A DNA stretch of 64,000 nucleotides, taken from Streptomyces griseus subsp. griseus (lineage in GTDB: Bacteria; Actinomycetota; Actinomycetes; Streptomycetales; Streptomycetaceae). Position numbers and translations under genes: made by a program. Positions within the stretch are counted from its first letter, which is position 1. Each line of letters opens with the position of its first letter. The notes beneath the pieces were generated by a model that saw nothing but the letters and a program-made list of their open reading frames with translations, made no database searches and was not told where the DNA came from. This document shows, piece after piece, positions 1 through 11,600 of this stretch. The stretch spans positions 5,456,001-5,520,000 of the forward strand of contig NZ_CP032543.1 in NCBI RefSeq assembly GCF_003610995.1, given 5' to 3'.

Positions 1-38
1 ACGGCCTGCTGCGCGCGGGCGTGGAGCCCACCGAGTAG
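1..38 (+). CDS. C-terminal end of a gene cut by the window edge
   Basis: An open frame reads GLLRAGVEPTE and ends in TAG at 36-38. A strong hairpin follows at once, which is what the end of a real transcription unit looks like. Too little remains to name the product. Confidence 0.4.
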   Translation, partial: GLLRAGVEPTE

Positions 39-54
39 CGCGACCCGTTCCACC

Positions 55-97
55 CGTGAGAGCCGCCGCCCCGACCCCCGGGACGGCGGCTCTCACG
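55..97 (+). terminator. Hairpin terminator after the left-edge gene
   Basis: A perfect 14-bp stem (arms 55-68 and 84-97) with a C-rich loop lies 17 bases after the stop codon. There is no U tract, as is usual for Streptomyces terminators. Confidence 0.7.
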
Positions 98-211
98 CGT
101 TCAAGAGGTGAACGTACAACGCGCCCTGCCTGGTCAGCAGATGGGTCCGGACCAATCTCGGTGTGAAGTATTGACGGCCCTGTGTCGGCGGGGTTAACTC
201 CTGCCGCAACG

Positions 212-239
212 CCGGTACCGGTTCCGGAACCGGTACCGG
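212..239. promoter_or_regulatory. 28-bp perfect palindrome upstream of the LacI gene, candidate operator
   Basis: All 28 bases are self-complementary around a central CG at 225-226, and the innermost part reads GGTTCCGGAACC. The centre is about 105 bases before the start of the LacI-type gene. LacI-family operators usually have a central CG, so autoregulation is possible. The palindrome differs from the TGAGAGCGCTCTCA sites elsewhere in the window, so another regulator is equally possible. Symmetry is seen; function is inferred. Confidence 0.5.
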
Positions 240-330
240 ACGCCTCTCCCGGTATGTGCTCCGCAGCCCTGCCCCTGCCCTGCTCAGCCCTGTTCCAGCC
301 TGCCCCTTGCCTGGTCCAACGGAGGCCCAG

Positions 331-1305
331 ATGCGTGTCACCATCGCCGATGTCGCCCGTGAGGCCGGCGTCAGCAAGACGACCGTGTCGCGGGTCATCA
401 ACACCAAGGGCGAGGTGGACGGGGCGACCGCCGCCCGTGTTCGTGAAGTGATCGCACACCTCGGCTATGTGCCCAGCTCCGGAGCCGTGGGCCTGGCCCG
501 CGGCTCCAGCCGTACCGTCGGCATGCTGGTCCCCTCGCTGACCTGGCCGTGGATGGGCGAACTGCTCCAGGGGGTCGTCGACACCGTCGAGGCCGCCGAC
601 TACGGGCTGCTGCTCTTCACCTGCAACCGGGGCGCCGAGTCCGTCCAGCGCTTCACCACCCAGGTGACCGCGCGCGCCTTCGACGGGCTCGTCGTCGTGG
701 AGCCGGAGAACACCCTCGGCCACCTCACCGAACTGCACCGCGACGGCCTGCCGATCGTGCTCATCGACGACCGCGGCCACCACCCCGAATTCCCCTCCGT
801 CGTGACCACCAACCACGAGGGAGGAGCGTCGGCGGCCCGCCACCTGCTCGCCGCCGGACGCTCCAGGCCCGTCGTCCTCACCGGACCCCAGCACTTCGGC
901 TGCGTACGGGACCGGCTCGGCGGATTCCGCTCGGTCCTGCCCGAAGCCCGCGTCGTCGAGGGGGACTTCACCGAACTCGGCGGCCGCCTCGCCATGGAGG
1001 AACTCCTCGCCCGGGGCGTCGCGTTCGACTCCGTCTTCGCGCACAACGACATCAGCGCGGCCGGCGTGCTGCGGGCCCTGCGGGTCGCCGGACGCCGGAT
1101 CCCGGACGATGTCGCGGTCGTCGGCTTCGACGACATCGCGATGGCCGAACACACCGAACCGCCCCTCACCACCGTGCGCCAGCCCACCCGCCGCATGGGT
1201 GAGGCGGCGGCCCGGATGCTGCTCTCCCACCTCGGCGGCACGTCCGTACCGGACGGCCCGGCCGTGCTGCCCACCGAACTGGTCGTGCGCCACTCGGCGC
1301 CGTGA
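331..1305 (+). CDS. LacI-family transcriptional repressor
   Basis: A 324-residue DNA-binding regulator. The N-terminus MRVTIADVAREAGVSKTTVS is a classical LacI helix-turn-helix, followed by a hinge (about residues 45-60) and a periplasmic-binding-protein-like effector domain ending in DDVAVVGFDDIAMAEHTEPP. The ATG at 331 is chosen because GGAGG lies at 321-325 and the LacI fold begins directly there; an upstream in-frame ATG at 256 has no such support. It stands 89 bases before a solute-binding protein gene and heads the transporter/beta-glucosidase operon, so its effector is probably the imported oligosaccharide. It is the best local candidate to bind the TGAGAGCGCTCTCA sites at 8672 and 31364, but this is inference. 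Confidence 0.92.
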   Translation: MRVTIADVAREAGVSKTTVSRVINTKGEVDGATAARVREVIAHLGYVPSSGAVGLARGSSRTVGMLVPSLTWPWMGELLQGVVDTVEAADYGLLLFTCNRGAESVQRFTTQVTARAFDGLVVVEPENTLGHLTELHRDGLPIVLIDDRGHHPEFPSVVTTNHEGGASAARHLLAAGRSRPVVLTGPQHFGCVRDRLGGFRSVLPEARVVEGDFTELGGRLAMEELLARGVAFDSVFAHNDISAAGVLRALRVAGRRIPDDVAVVGFDDIAMAEHTEPPLTTVRQPTRRMGEAAARMLLSHLGGTSVPDGPAVLPTELVVRHSAP

Positions 1306-1394
1306 CGGACCCGGCCGCCCCGGCCGCGCCCCGCCCCACCCCTTCCACCCTCCGCCGGATCGCCCCGACCCGGCAGCCCTTCCCTGGAGTCGCC

Positions 1395-3074
1395 ATGTCG
1401 TCACGCCGTCGCACCACGCTCAGAGCGGTCGCCGCAGCCACCGTCGTGATCGCCCTCGCCGCCGGATGCTCGAACGCCAACTCCGGTGCCAACAAAGGCG
1501 GCGGGGCCTCCGCCACCGGCGTACTGACCCTCGGCAAGCCGGACGGGCCGCAGACCAACAACAGCAACCCCTTCCTCAGCACCTCGGCGGGCGCCACTCT
1601 CGGCTACCGGTTCATGATCTACGAGCCGCTGGCCATGACGAACATGATCAAGCCCGCAGACAAGGCGGACCCGTGGCTGGCCACCGACTGGGACTGGCAG
1701 GACAACTTCACCAAGGTCACCTTCACGCTGGACGAGCGGGCGAAGTGGGCCGACGGCAAGGACCTCACGGCCGCCGACGTGGAGTACACGTTCAACCTCT
1801 TGAAGAAGCACCCGGCGCTCAACGGCAACGGGATCCCCTTCGACGGGATCGCGGTCGAGGACGGGAAGGTCGTCCTGACCTTCAAGGAGTCCCAGTTCGT
1901 CAACCAGAACAAGATCATCCAGACGTTCATCGTGCCCAAGCACATCTGGGAGAAGGTCGACAACCCGGAGACCTGGCCCAACCGGACGCCCGTCGGCTCC
2001 GGCCCGTACAAGCTGAAGACGTTCACCCCGCAGACCACCACCCTGATCGCCACGCCGGCCTACTGGAACGGCAAGACCAAGGTCAAGGAGCTGCGCTACA
2101 CCGCGTACAACGACAACAGCGCCGCCACCACCGCGCTGGCCACCGGCAAGGTCGAGTGGTCCTTCGTCTTCATGCCCAACCACAAGCAGCTCTTCATCGA
2201 CAAGGACCCCAAGAACCACAAGCTGTGGTTCCCCTCCGGCCTCGGCATCCACGGCCTCTGGTTCAACACCGCCCGCAAGCCCTTCGACAACCCGGCGCTC
2301 CGCAAGGCGATGGCGATGGTCGTCGACCGCAAGGCCATCCACATCCAGGCCCAGGCCACGCTCTACCCGGAGATCACCAACCCGACCGGCATCCCGCTCC
2401 CGGCCGGTGATCCCTTCCTCGCCCCCGAGTACCAGAGCGCCAACACCAAGCCCGATGTCGCCGGAGCGAAGAAGCTGCTCGACGAAGCCGGCTTCAAGCT
2501 GAGCGGCGGGGTGCTCAAGGACCCGTCCGGCAAGCCGGTGACGCTCACCTTCACCGACCCGGCCGGCTGGAACGACTACATCACCGGTCTCGCGATCATC
2601 AAGGACAACATCAAGGAACTCGGCATCGAGGCCAAGGTCAAGACCCAGACCGCCGAGGCCTGGGGCGTGGACGTGGCCAACGGCAACTTCGACGCCACCC
2701 TGCACTGGACCAACAGCGGTGCCACGCCCTACGACATGTACCAGAACGTCATGGACGGGGCGATCCTCCAGCCCATCGGCAAGAGCTCCCAGGCGGGCAA
2801 CTTCGGCCGCTTCAAGAACGACGAGGCGACCGCCGCCCTCAAGGAGTACGCCAACGCCAAGGACGAGCAGACCCGCACCAAGGCGATGCACCTCCTGCAG
2901 AAGATCTTCGTGGAGCAGGCGCCCATGATCCCGACGGCCGCCGCCCCGATCGGCGCCGAGTACTCCACCAAGAACTGGATCGGCTGGCCCACCGAGGCCA
3001 ACCCCTACGCCCCGCCGCAGCACACCCAGCCCAGCGCGCTGGAGATCGTGCTGAACCTCACGCCCGCCAAGTAA
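1395..3074 (+). CDS. ABC transporter substrate-binding lipoprotein, family 5 (peptide/oligosaccharide type)
   Basis: A 559-residue extracellular solute-binding protein of the SBP_bac_5 (OppA/DppA) class. A basic start, a hydrophobic stretch and the lipobox LAAGC (Cys near residue 25) show a lipoprotein signal peptide. The mature protein has family features such as [19 protein letters not shown] and, later, [15 protein letters not shown]. The start has CTGGAG at 1384-1389. It is the first gene of a block with two ATPases, two permeases and a GH1 beta-glucosidase. Family 5 proteins mostly bind peptides, but some (for example Thermotoga cellobiose/laminaribiose binders) carry beta-glucosides, which suits this context. 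Substrate is inferred, not shown. Confidence 0.9.
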   Translation: MSSRRRTTLRAVAAATVVIALAAGCSNANSGANKGGGASATGVLTLGKPDGPQTNNSNPFLSTSAGATLGYRFMIYEPLAMTNMIKPADKADPWLATDWDWQDNFTKVTFTLDERAKWADGKDLTAADVEYTFNLLKKHPALNGNGIPFDGIAVEDGKVVLTFKESQFVNQNKIIQTFIVPKHIWEKVDNPETWPNRTPVGSGPYKLKTFTPQTTTLIATPAYWNGKTKVKELRYTAYNDNSAATTALATGKVEWSFVFMPNHKQLFIDKDPKNHKLWFPSGLGIHGLWFNTARKPFDNPALRKAMAMVVDRKAIHIQAQATLYPEITNPTGIPLPAGDPFLAPEYQSANTKPDVAGAKKLLDEAGFKLSGGVLKDPSGKPVTLTFTDPAGWNDYITGLAIIKDNIKELGIEAKVKTQTAEAWGVDVANGNFDATLHWTNSGATPYDMYQNVMDGAILQPIGKSSQAGNFGRFKNDEATAALKEYANAKDEQTRTKAMHLLQKIFVEQAPMIPTAAAPIGAEYSTKNWIGWPTEANPYAPPQHTQPSALEIVLNLTPAK

Positions 3075-3093
3075 GCACGGGGAAGAACCGGCC

Positions 3094-4158
3094 ATGACCA
3101 CCGATCAGTCCGAGACCGCGCGCACCGGCACCGATGTGGTGCTGGAAGCGCGCGGGGTGACCAAGCACTTTCCCCTGCGCCGCACCGCGCGCGACCTGTT
3201 CGCCCGCGAGCGCCGCAGCGTCCACGCCGTCGACGACGTCTCGCTCCGGCTCCGGCGCGGCACCGTCACGGCCCTGGTGGGGGAGTCCGGCTCGGGCAAG
3301 TCCACCGTCGCCCGCCTGCTCGCCCAGCTCTACCCGCTCACCTCGGGCGAGATACGGCTGGGCGGCAAGCCCGTCGTCGCCGGTCGCGGCCGGTCCTTCC
3401 GCCGTTACGTACGCCGGGTCCAGCTGATCTTCCAGGACCCGTTCGCCTCGCTGAACCCGGTGCACACCGTGCGCTACCACCTGACCCGCGCCCTGAAGAT
3501 CCACGGCCGGGCGGGCAGCGGGGACAAGGAGCTGGAGCAGGCCCTCACCGATCTGCTGAACCGGGTCCAGCTCACCCCGCCCCACCAGTACCTGGACAAG
3601 TTCCCGCACGAGCTGTCCGGCGGGCAGCGCCAGCGCGTCGCCATCGCCCGCGCGCTCGGCGCCGACCCGCAGGTCCTCCTCGCCGACGAGCCGGTCTCCA
3701 TGCTGGACGTGTCGATCCGGCTCGGCGTCCTCAACCTGCTCCGCGACCTCAAGGAGCGGCTGCACCTGGCGATCCTCTACATCACCCATGACATCGCCTC
3801 TGCCCGCTACTTCGCGGACACCACCCTCGTCATGTACGCGGGCCGGATCGTCGAGGGCGGCGACAGCGAGAGGGTCACCCAGCGCCCCGCCCACCCCTAC
3901 ACGCAGCTCCTCATCGCCTCCGCGCCCGACCCGGACCGGGTCGTCGCCGAGGAGGAGCAGGAGGAGACCGGCACCGGCGAGCCACCCTCCCTCATCGCCC
4001 CGCCGGCCGGCTGCCGCTTCCACCCCCGCTGCCCCAAGGCCATGGAGCGCTGCCGCACCGAACTCCCGCCGCGCTTCGACCTGGTGGACGGGCAGTGGGC
4101 GGCCTGCTGGCTGTACGACGGCACCACCACCGCCGCCGAGAAGGAGGCCTCCCGGTGA
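3094..4158 (+). CDS. Oligopeptide-type ABC transporter ATPase (DppF/OppF-like)
   Basis: A 354-residue cytoplasmic ATPase that powers the importer. Walker A is GESGSGKST (about residue 67), the signature is [15 protein letters not shown], and Walker B is [12 protein letters not shown]. The C-terminal oligopeptide-transporter region contains the Cys motif [14 protein letters not shown], typical of the OppD/F and DppD/F group. Its start follows the SBP gene by 19 bases and its TGA overlaps the GTG of the permease gene, indicating translational coupling. The partner ATPase is at 6142. Confidence 0.93.
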   Translation: MTTDQSETARTGTDVVLEARGVTKHFPLRRTARDLFARERRSVHAVDDVSLRLRRGTVTALVGESGSGKSTVARLLAQLYPLTSGEIRLGGKPVVAGRGRSFRRYVRRVQLIFQDPFASLNPVHTVRYHLTRALKIHGRAGSGDKELEQALTDLLNRVQLTPPHQYLDKFPHELSGGQRQRVAIARALGADPQVLLADEPVSMLDVSIRLGVLNLLRDLKERLHLAILYITHDIASARYFADTTLVMYAGRIVEGGDSERVTQRPAHPYTQLLIASAPDPDRVVAEEEQEETGTGEPPSLIAPPAGCRFHPRCPKAMERCRTELPPRFDLVDGQWAACWLYDGTTTAAEKEASR

Positions 4159-5135
4159 AGTACCTCCTCCAACGGCTCGCCTTCTACGCCGTCACCGCCT
4201 GGGCCGCCATCACCATCAACTTCCTCATCCCGCGCCTGATGCCCGGCGACCCGGTCCAGGCCCTGCTCAGCCGCTACCAGGGCCAGCTGGACACCAAGGC
4301 CATCGACTCCCTCAAGGCGCTCTTCGGCCTCGACGAGCAGCAGTCGCTCTGGCAGCAGTACACCGACTACTGGGCCCACCTCCTCGACGGAGACCTCGGC
4401 CTCTCCTTCACCTTCTTCCCGACCCCGGTCAGCGAGGTGATCGTCCAGTCCCTGCCCTGGACGCTCGCCCTGGTCGGCGTCACCACGCTCCTCAGCTTCG
4501 TCCTGGGCACCGGCATCGGCGTCTACAGCGGCTGGAAGCGCGGCTCCTGGCTGGACGGACTGCTGCCCGTCACCACCTTCATCTCCTCCATCCCCTACTT
4601 CTGGCTCGGCCTCATCGCCATCGCCCTGTTCGCCGAGAAGTGGTCCCTCTTCCCGAACTCCGGCGGTTACGACAGCGCCCTCGTCCCGGCCTTCGACTGG
4701 CCGTTCATCTCCAGCGCGCTCTACCACGCCTTCCTGCCCGGCGTGACGATCGTGCTGAGCGCGGTGGCCGGCTGGATCCTCGGCATGCGGAACATGATGG
4801 TCACCGTCTCCTCCGAGGACTACGTGATGGTGGCGCAGGCCAAGGGGCTCTCCGAGCGGCGTGTGATGTTCGGCTACGCGGCCCGCAACGCGGTCCTCCC
4901 CAACATCTCCGGCTTCGCCCTCTCCCTCGGCTTCATCGTCGGCGGCACGCTGCTGGTGGAGATGGTCTTCACCTATCCGGGCATCGGCTTCCAGCTGCTC
5001 CAGGCGGTCGGCGCCAAGGACTACCCGCTGATGCAGGGCGTCTTCCTGATCATCACGCTCTCCGTCCTGGCCGCCAACCTCCTGGCCGACCTCGTCTACG
5101 CCGCCCTCGACCCCCGCACCCGGAAGGAGGCGTAG
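4155..5135 (+). CDS. ABC transporter permease (DppB-like)
   Basis: A 326-residue inner-membrane permease of the peptide importer class. It begins with an N-terminal membrane segment ([20 protein letters not shown]), has the DppB-type LMPGDP motif near residue 30 and the EAA-like loop [17 protein letters not shown] facing the ATPase. The GTG at 4155 overlaps the preceding stop (GTGA), which fixes the start; a longer frame to 4095 would run deep into the ATPase gene. It pairs with the DppC-type permease at 5141. Confidence 0.92.
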   Translation: MKYLLQRLAFYAVTAWAAITINFLIPRLMPGDPVQALLSRYQGQLDTKAIDSLKALFGLDEQQSLWQQYTDYWAHLLDGDLGLSFTFFPTPVSEVIVQSLPWTLALVGVTTLLSFVLGTGIGVYSGWKRGSWLDGLLPVTTFISSIPYFWLGLIAIALFAEKWSLFPNSGGYDSALVPAFDWPFISSALYHAFLPGVTIVLSAVAGWILGMRNMMVTVSSEDYVMVAQAKGLSERRVMFGYAARNAVLPNISGFALSLGFIVGGTLLVEMVFTYPGIGFQLLQAVGAKDYPLMQGVFLIITLSVLAANLLADLVYAALDPRTRKEA

Positions 5136-5140
5136 ACCTC

Positions 5141-6145
5141 GTGTCCATCACCGCCACCGATGTCGCCGTCCTGGACGGCGCGCCCGCACCCGAGGCGCCC
5201 ACCCGCCGGGCCCGGCTCCGGTTCCTGCGTGGGGGCAAGACCCGTACCGGGCTGCTCATGCTCGGGTTCTTCGTCCTGCTGGCCGTCATCGGCCCGTGGA
5301 TCGCCCCGTACGACCCCGACGCGATGAGCGACCAGCTCCTCCAACCGCCCTCCGGGGCACACTGGTTCGGGACCACCCACACCGGTCAGGACGTCCTCTC
5401 CCAGATCCTCGTGGGCACCCGGGGCGTCCTGATCGTCGGGTTCGTCGCGGCGGTCATCGCCACCGTGCTGTCCGTCCTCATCGGGGTCAGCGCCGGATTC
5501 CTCGGCGGGGCCGTCGACGAGGTCCTCTCCGCGCTCGCCAACATCTTCCTGGTGCTGCCCGGCCTCCCGCTGATCATCATCGTCGCGAGCTTCGTCCCGG
5601 ACACCGGCGACCTGCTCATCGCCTTCGCCATTGCCCTGACCTCCTGGGCCTGGGGCTCGCGCATCCTGCGCGCCCAGACGCTGTCGCTGCGCCGCCGCGA
5701 CTACGTGGAGGCGGCCCGCGCCACCGGCGAGTCCACCTGGCGGATCATCCTCTTCGAGATCATGCCGAACCTCACCGCCGTGATCGCCTCCGGCTTCGTC
5801 GGCACGGTCATCTTCGCCGTCCTCACCGAGATCACCCTCGCCTTCATCGGCGTCGCGGACATCTCGCACTGGAACTGGGGCACGGTCCTCTTCTGGGCCC
5901 AGTCCAACCAGGCCCTCGCCCAGGGTGCCTGGTGGTGGTTCGTCCCGGCCGGACTCTGCATCGCCCTGCTGGGCACCGCGCTCGCCCTCATCAACTTCGG
6001 CATCGACGAGTTCGTCAACCCGCGCCTGCGCACCGCCACCGGCTCCTCCCGGAAGGTGAAGATGCGCGTCGGCTTCACCCCCGTCGCCCGCAAGCCGCTG
6101 AGCGCCGACCACCGCCAGCACAGCAGCAAGGAGCCGCGCCCATGA
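5141..6145 (+). CDS. ABC transporter permease (DppC-like)
   Basis: A 334-residue inner-membrane permease, second half of the membrane channel. After a polar N-terminus of about 35 residues comes GLLMLGFFVLLAVIGPWIAPYDP, the typical DppC start, then HWFGTTHTGQDVLSQI and the EAA loop RDYVEAARATGESTWRII. The GTG at 5141 has GGAAGGAGG at 5122-5130. Its stop overlaps the ATG of the next ATPase (ATGA), so the block is one operon. The C-terminus has a positively charged tail after the last membrane segment. Confidence 0.92.
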   Translation: MSITATDVAVLDGAPAPEAPTRRARLRFLRGGKTRTGLLMLGFFVLLAVIGPWIAPYDPDAMSDQLLQPPSGAHWFGTTHTGQDVLSQILVGTRGVLIVGFVAAVIATVLSVLIGVSAGFLGGAVDEVLSALANIFLVLPGLPLIIIVASFVPDTGDLLIAFAIALTSWAWGSRILRAQTLSLRRRDYVEAARATGESTWRIILFEIMPNLTAVIASGFVGTVIFAVLTEITLAFIGVADISHWNWGTVLFWAQSNQALAQGAWWWFVPAGLCIALLGTALALINFGIDEFVNPRLRTATGSSRKVKMRVGFTPVARKPLSADHRQHSSKEPRP

Positions 6146-7137
6146 GCGCCGAGCCGGTCCTCACCATCAGCGGACTCAACGTCGACTACGGCACCGACGA
6201 GCGGGCCGTGCACGCCCTGCGGGACATCGACCTCACCCTCCACCGGGGCGAAGTCCTCGGCCTGGCAGGGGAGTCGGGGTCGGGCAAGTCGACCCTCGCG
6301 TATGCCGTGACCCGGCTGCTCCAGCCGCCCGGGGTGATCACCGGGGGAGACGTCCACTACCACCGGCCGGGCGGCGACCGCCTCGACATCCTCTCGCTCT
6401 CCCCGGAACAGCTCCGCGCCTTCCGCTGGCAGGAGCTGTCCATCGTGTTCCAGGGGGCGATGAACTCCCTCAACCCGGTGCACACGGTCCACAGCCAGCT
6501 CACCGACGTACTGAAGGCCCACCGCCCCGATCTGAGGAAGGCCCAGCGCACGGACCGGGCCATGGAGTTGCTCAGTCTGGTCGGGATCTCCACCGACCGG
6601 CTCGCCGCCTACCCGCACCAGCTCTCCGGCGGCATGCGGCAGCGTGTGATGATCGCGATGGCGCTCGCCCTGGAGCCCGAGATCGTCATCATGGACGAGC
6701 CGACGACCGCGCTGGACGTGGTGATGCAGCGCCAGATCCTGCGGCGGCTGGTCCAGTTGAGGGAACAGCTCAACTTCTCCGTCGTGTTCATCACCCACGA
6801 CATCTCGCTCCTGATCGAATTCTCGGACCGGATCGCGATCATGTACGGGGGCCGCATCGTGGAGGAGGCGGGCGCGGCCGAGATCTACCGCGACCCCCGC
6901 CACCCCTACAGCGACGGCCTGCTCCACTCCTTCCCCGCGCTCCACGGCCCGCGCCGCGAGCTGACCGGCATCCCCGGCTCGCCCCCGCACCTGTCCGCGA
7001 TGCCCGCCGGGTGCGCCTTCCACCCTCGCTGCGGCAAGGCGTTCGAGCCGTGCGGCGTACAGGTCCCGCCGCTGGCCGCCCCGGCCCTGTCACCCGCAGA
7101 AGACCGCCGCACGGTCGCCTGCCATCTGCACGCCTGA
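6142..7137 (+). CDS. Oligopeptide-type ABC transporter ATPase (DppD/OppD-like)
   Basis: A 331-residue ATPase, partner of the protein at 3094. It shows Walker [10 protein letters not shown], signature LSGGMRQRVMIAMAL, Walker B IVIMDEPTTALD and the H-loop FITHDISLL. The C-terminal region has the CAFHPRCGKAFEPC cysteine motif. Two ATPases and two permeases form the full heteromeric importer. The order here (SBP, F, B, C, D) differs from the usual SBP, B, C, D, F. Confidence 0.93.
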   Translation: MSAEPVLTISGLNVDYGTDERAVHALRDIDLTLHRGEVLGLAGESGSGKSTLAYAVTRLLQPPGVITGGDVHYHRPGGDRLDILSLSPEQLRAFRWQELSIVFQGAMNSLNPVHTVHSQLTDVLKAHRPDLRKAQRTDRAMELLSLVGISTDRLAAYPHQLSGGMRQRVMIAMALALEPEIVIMDEPTTALDVVMQRQILRRLVQLREQLNFSVVFITHDISLLIEFSDRIAIMYGGRIVEEAGAAEIYRDPRHPYSDGLLHSFPALHGPRRELTGIPGSPPHLSAMPAGCAFHPRCGKAFEPCGVQVPPLAAPALSPAEDRRTVACHLHA

Positions 7138-7176
7138 CCCGGCGGCCCCACCAGGCCCCTACGTAACGGAGACCGG

Positions 7177-8589
<1,413 letters not shown>

Positions 8590-8671
8590 CGTCCAGGCGC
8601 ACCCCGGACTCCACCGTGTGATGCGTCAACACCACTGATCCGTGAAACGGTTCGGCCTGACCGGCCCTGAA

Positions 8672-8685
8672 TGAGAGCGCTCTCA
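8672..8685. promoter_or_regulatory. LacI-type operator TGAGAGCGCTCTCA before the GH3 gene
   Basis: A perfect 14-bp palindrome with the central CG typical of LacI-family sites, ending two bases before the GH3 start codon at 8688. An identical copy lies at 31364-31377. It resembles the published cellulose/cellobiose repressor site TGGGAGCGCTCCCA of actinomycetes but differs at the third base of each half. Its left half (GAGAG) is also the only ribosome-binding-like sequence for the GH3 gene. Confidence 0.8.
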
Positions 8686-8687
8686 GA

Positions 8688-11600
8688 ATGTCTGACACCC
8701 CGTACCGCCGCCCCCGTAAGGGCAGAAGCAGACCGGCGACCGCCTTCCTGGCCGCCGCCGCGATCCTGGCCACCCTGCTCGCCGGGGCCGCGCCCAGCCA
8801 GGCCGCCGCCGACGACCCGGCCCCCGTCCTCATCGACCGCTTCGAGGGCGAGGTGCCGCTCGGCAACAACCCGCCCGCCGACGCCATCTTCACCTGGGGC
8901 GGCAACGCCACCGACCACCCGCAGCTCAGGCTCGCCGACCGCTCGGACGCCCCCGAGGGCGAGCGGGTCCTCGAAGGCTCCTACGACATCACCGCCTACG
9001 GCGGGTTCAGCCACGAGTTCGCCGTCGACACCCCGCCCCAGAACTGGACCGCCCACCAGGGCATCCGCTTCTGGTGGTACGGCCAGAACAAGGCGCCCCT
9101 GCCGCCCGGTTCGGGCAAGCGCATCCACTTCGAGATCAAGGACGGCGGCGCCAACGGCGGCGCGTCCGAGCTGTGGACCACCTCCTTCACCGACGACTGG
9201 GAAGGCTGGCAGCAGGTCGAGATCCCCTTCGCGGACTTCGTCTACCGCGCCGACTACCAGCCCGTCGGCGGCATCGACCAGATCCTCGGCCTGAACGAGA
9301 TGTGGGGCTACGCCTTCACCTTCCCGCCCGGCGCCCCCGGCACCTTCGCCCTGGACGCCGTGGAGCTCTACGGCAAGGCGGACCCGGCGCTCACCGCGAG
9401 CGTGGTCACCGACACGGCCGTGCGCCCGGTGAGGAACGGCACCAGCGCCGACCTCACCCTCTCCGTCGCCACGACCGGCTCGGCCCCCACCGAGGAGCCC
9501 ATCACCGTCACGTACGCCACCCAGGGCGGCACGGCGGTCGCGGGCAAGGACTACACCCCGGTCACCGGCAGCCACACCTTCCCCGCGGGCACCGCGTCCG
9601 GCACCGCGCACAAGGTCACCATCCGCACGGCGAAGTCGTCCACGCCCTCCGAGGCGAAGACGATCCCTCTCGAGGTGACCGTCACCGGCGCCAAGGCCCC
9701 CAAGGAGAACCCGCAGGTCGTCATCGACGCCCACGGACTCCCGTACCAGAACGCCAAGCTGCCGGTGAAGCAGCGCGTCGCCGACCTGCTGGCCCGCATG
9801 TCACCCGCCGAGAAGGCCGGCCAGATGACCCAGGCCGAGCGCAACGCCCTGCGCCTGCCCGGTGACATCGCCGCCTACGACCTCGGCTCGCTGCTCTCCG
9901 GCGGCGGCTCGGTCCCCACCCCCAACACGGCCGCCGCCTGGGCCAAGATGGTCGACGCCTACCAGCTGCGCGCCCAGGCCACCCGCTTCCAGATCCCGCT
10001 GATCTACGGCGTGGACGCGGTGCACGGCCACAACAACGTCATCGGCGCGACGATCATGCCGCACAACATCGGCATCGGCGCGGGCCGCGACCCGAGGAGC
10101 GCCGAGAGGACGGGCGCCATCACCGCCAGGGAAGTCCGCGCCACCGGCATCCCGTGGGACTTCGCCCCCTGCGTCTGCGTCACCCGCGACGAGCGCTGGG
10201 GCCGCTCCTACGAGGCCTTCGGTGAGGACCCGGCGCTGGTCGAGGCCATGGAGACGGTCATCCAGGGCATGCAGGGCGACCCCTCCGGCAAGGACCTGCA
10301 CCGCAACGACAAGGTCCTCGGCAGCGCGAAGCACTTCGTCGGCGACGGCGGCACCGAGTACGGCTCCGCCACCACCGGCTCGTACACGATCGACCAGGGC
10401 ATCACCAAGGTCACCCGCCAGGAGCTGGAGGCGGTGCACCTGTCGCCGTTCGCGGAGTCGGTCAAGCGGGGCGTGGGCACGGTCATGCCGTCGTACTCCT
10501 CCCTCGACATCCTGGGCGACGGCAAGGGCCCGGTGAAGATGCACGCCAACGCCGAGATGATCAACGGCGTCCTCAAGGACCGCATGGGCTTCGAGGGCTT
10601 CGTCATCAGCGACTGGCAGGCCATCGACCAGATCCCCGGCGACTACCCGAGCGACGTCCGTACGTCGATCAACGCCGGACTCGACATGATCATGGTTCCG
10701 ACCGCGTACCAGGAATTCACCAAGACACTCAAGGAAGAGGTCGCGGCGGGCCGGATCAGCCAGGCCCGGATCGACGACGCGGTCTCCCGCATCCTCACCC
10801 AGAAGTTCCGCCTCGGCCTCTTCGAGAAGCCGTACGCGGACACCACACACCTCGGCAAGGTCGGCTCGCCCGAGCACCGCGCGGTGGCCCGCGAGGCGGC
10901 CGCCAAGTCGCAGGTGCTGCTGAAGAACGACGGGGCCGTCCTGCCGCTCAAGCCGAACCAGAAGGTCTACGTCGCCGGGTCCAACGCCGACGACATCGGC
11001 AACCAGGCCGGCGGCTGGACGATCAGCTGGCAGGGCTCCTCCGGGAAGACCACTCCCGGCACGACGATCCTGGAGGGGATGAGGAAGGCGGCGAAGAACC
11101 CCGACTCCGTCACCTACTCGAAGGACGCCTCGGCAGCCACGGACGGTCACGACGTCGGCGTGGTGGTCGTCGGCGAGACGCCGTACGCCGAAGGCATCGG
11201 TGACGTCGGCAACGGCCACGACCTGGAGCTGACGGCCGCCGACAAGGCCGCCGTCGACAAGGTCTGCGCCGCCATGAAGTGCGCGGTCCTCATCGTCTCG
11301 GGCCGCCCGCAGCTCATCGGCGACCAGCTCGGCAGGATCAACGCGCTGGTGGCCTCCTGGCTGCCGGGCTCCGAGGGCGACGGCGTCGCGGACGTCCTCT
11401 ACGGCAAGCGCGCCTTCACCGGCCAGCTGCCGGTGACCTGGCCGAAGTCCGAGGCGCAGCTCCCCATCAACGTGGGAGACACGGCCTACGACCCGCAGTT
11501 CCCGTACGGCTGGGGCCTGACCACCCTGAACAGGCCCCCGGCCGGTGGCGAGCTGACCCTCGCGGCTCTCGCCGTCGCCGCCCAGGTCGCCCAGAAGGCG

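Noticed and set aside
1401..3101. Long minus-strand open frame opposite the SBP gene
   Set aside because: It is a by-product of the high-GC third position of the real gene; the composition (Gly/Val/Leu/Arg-rich) is not protein-like and there is no start signal.
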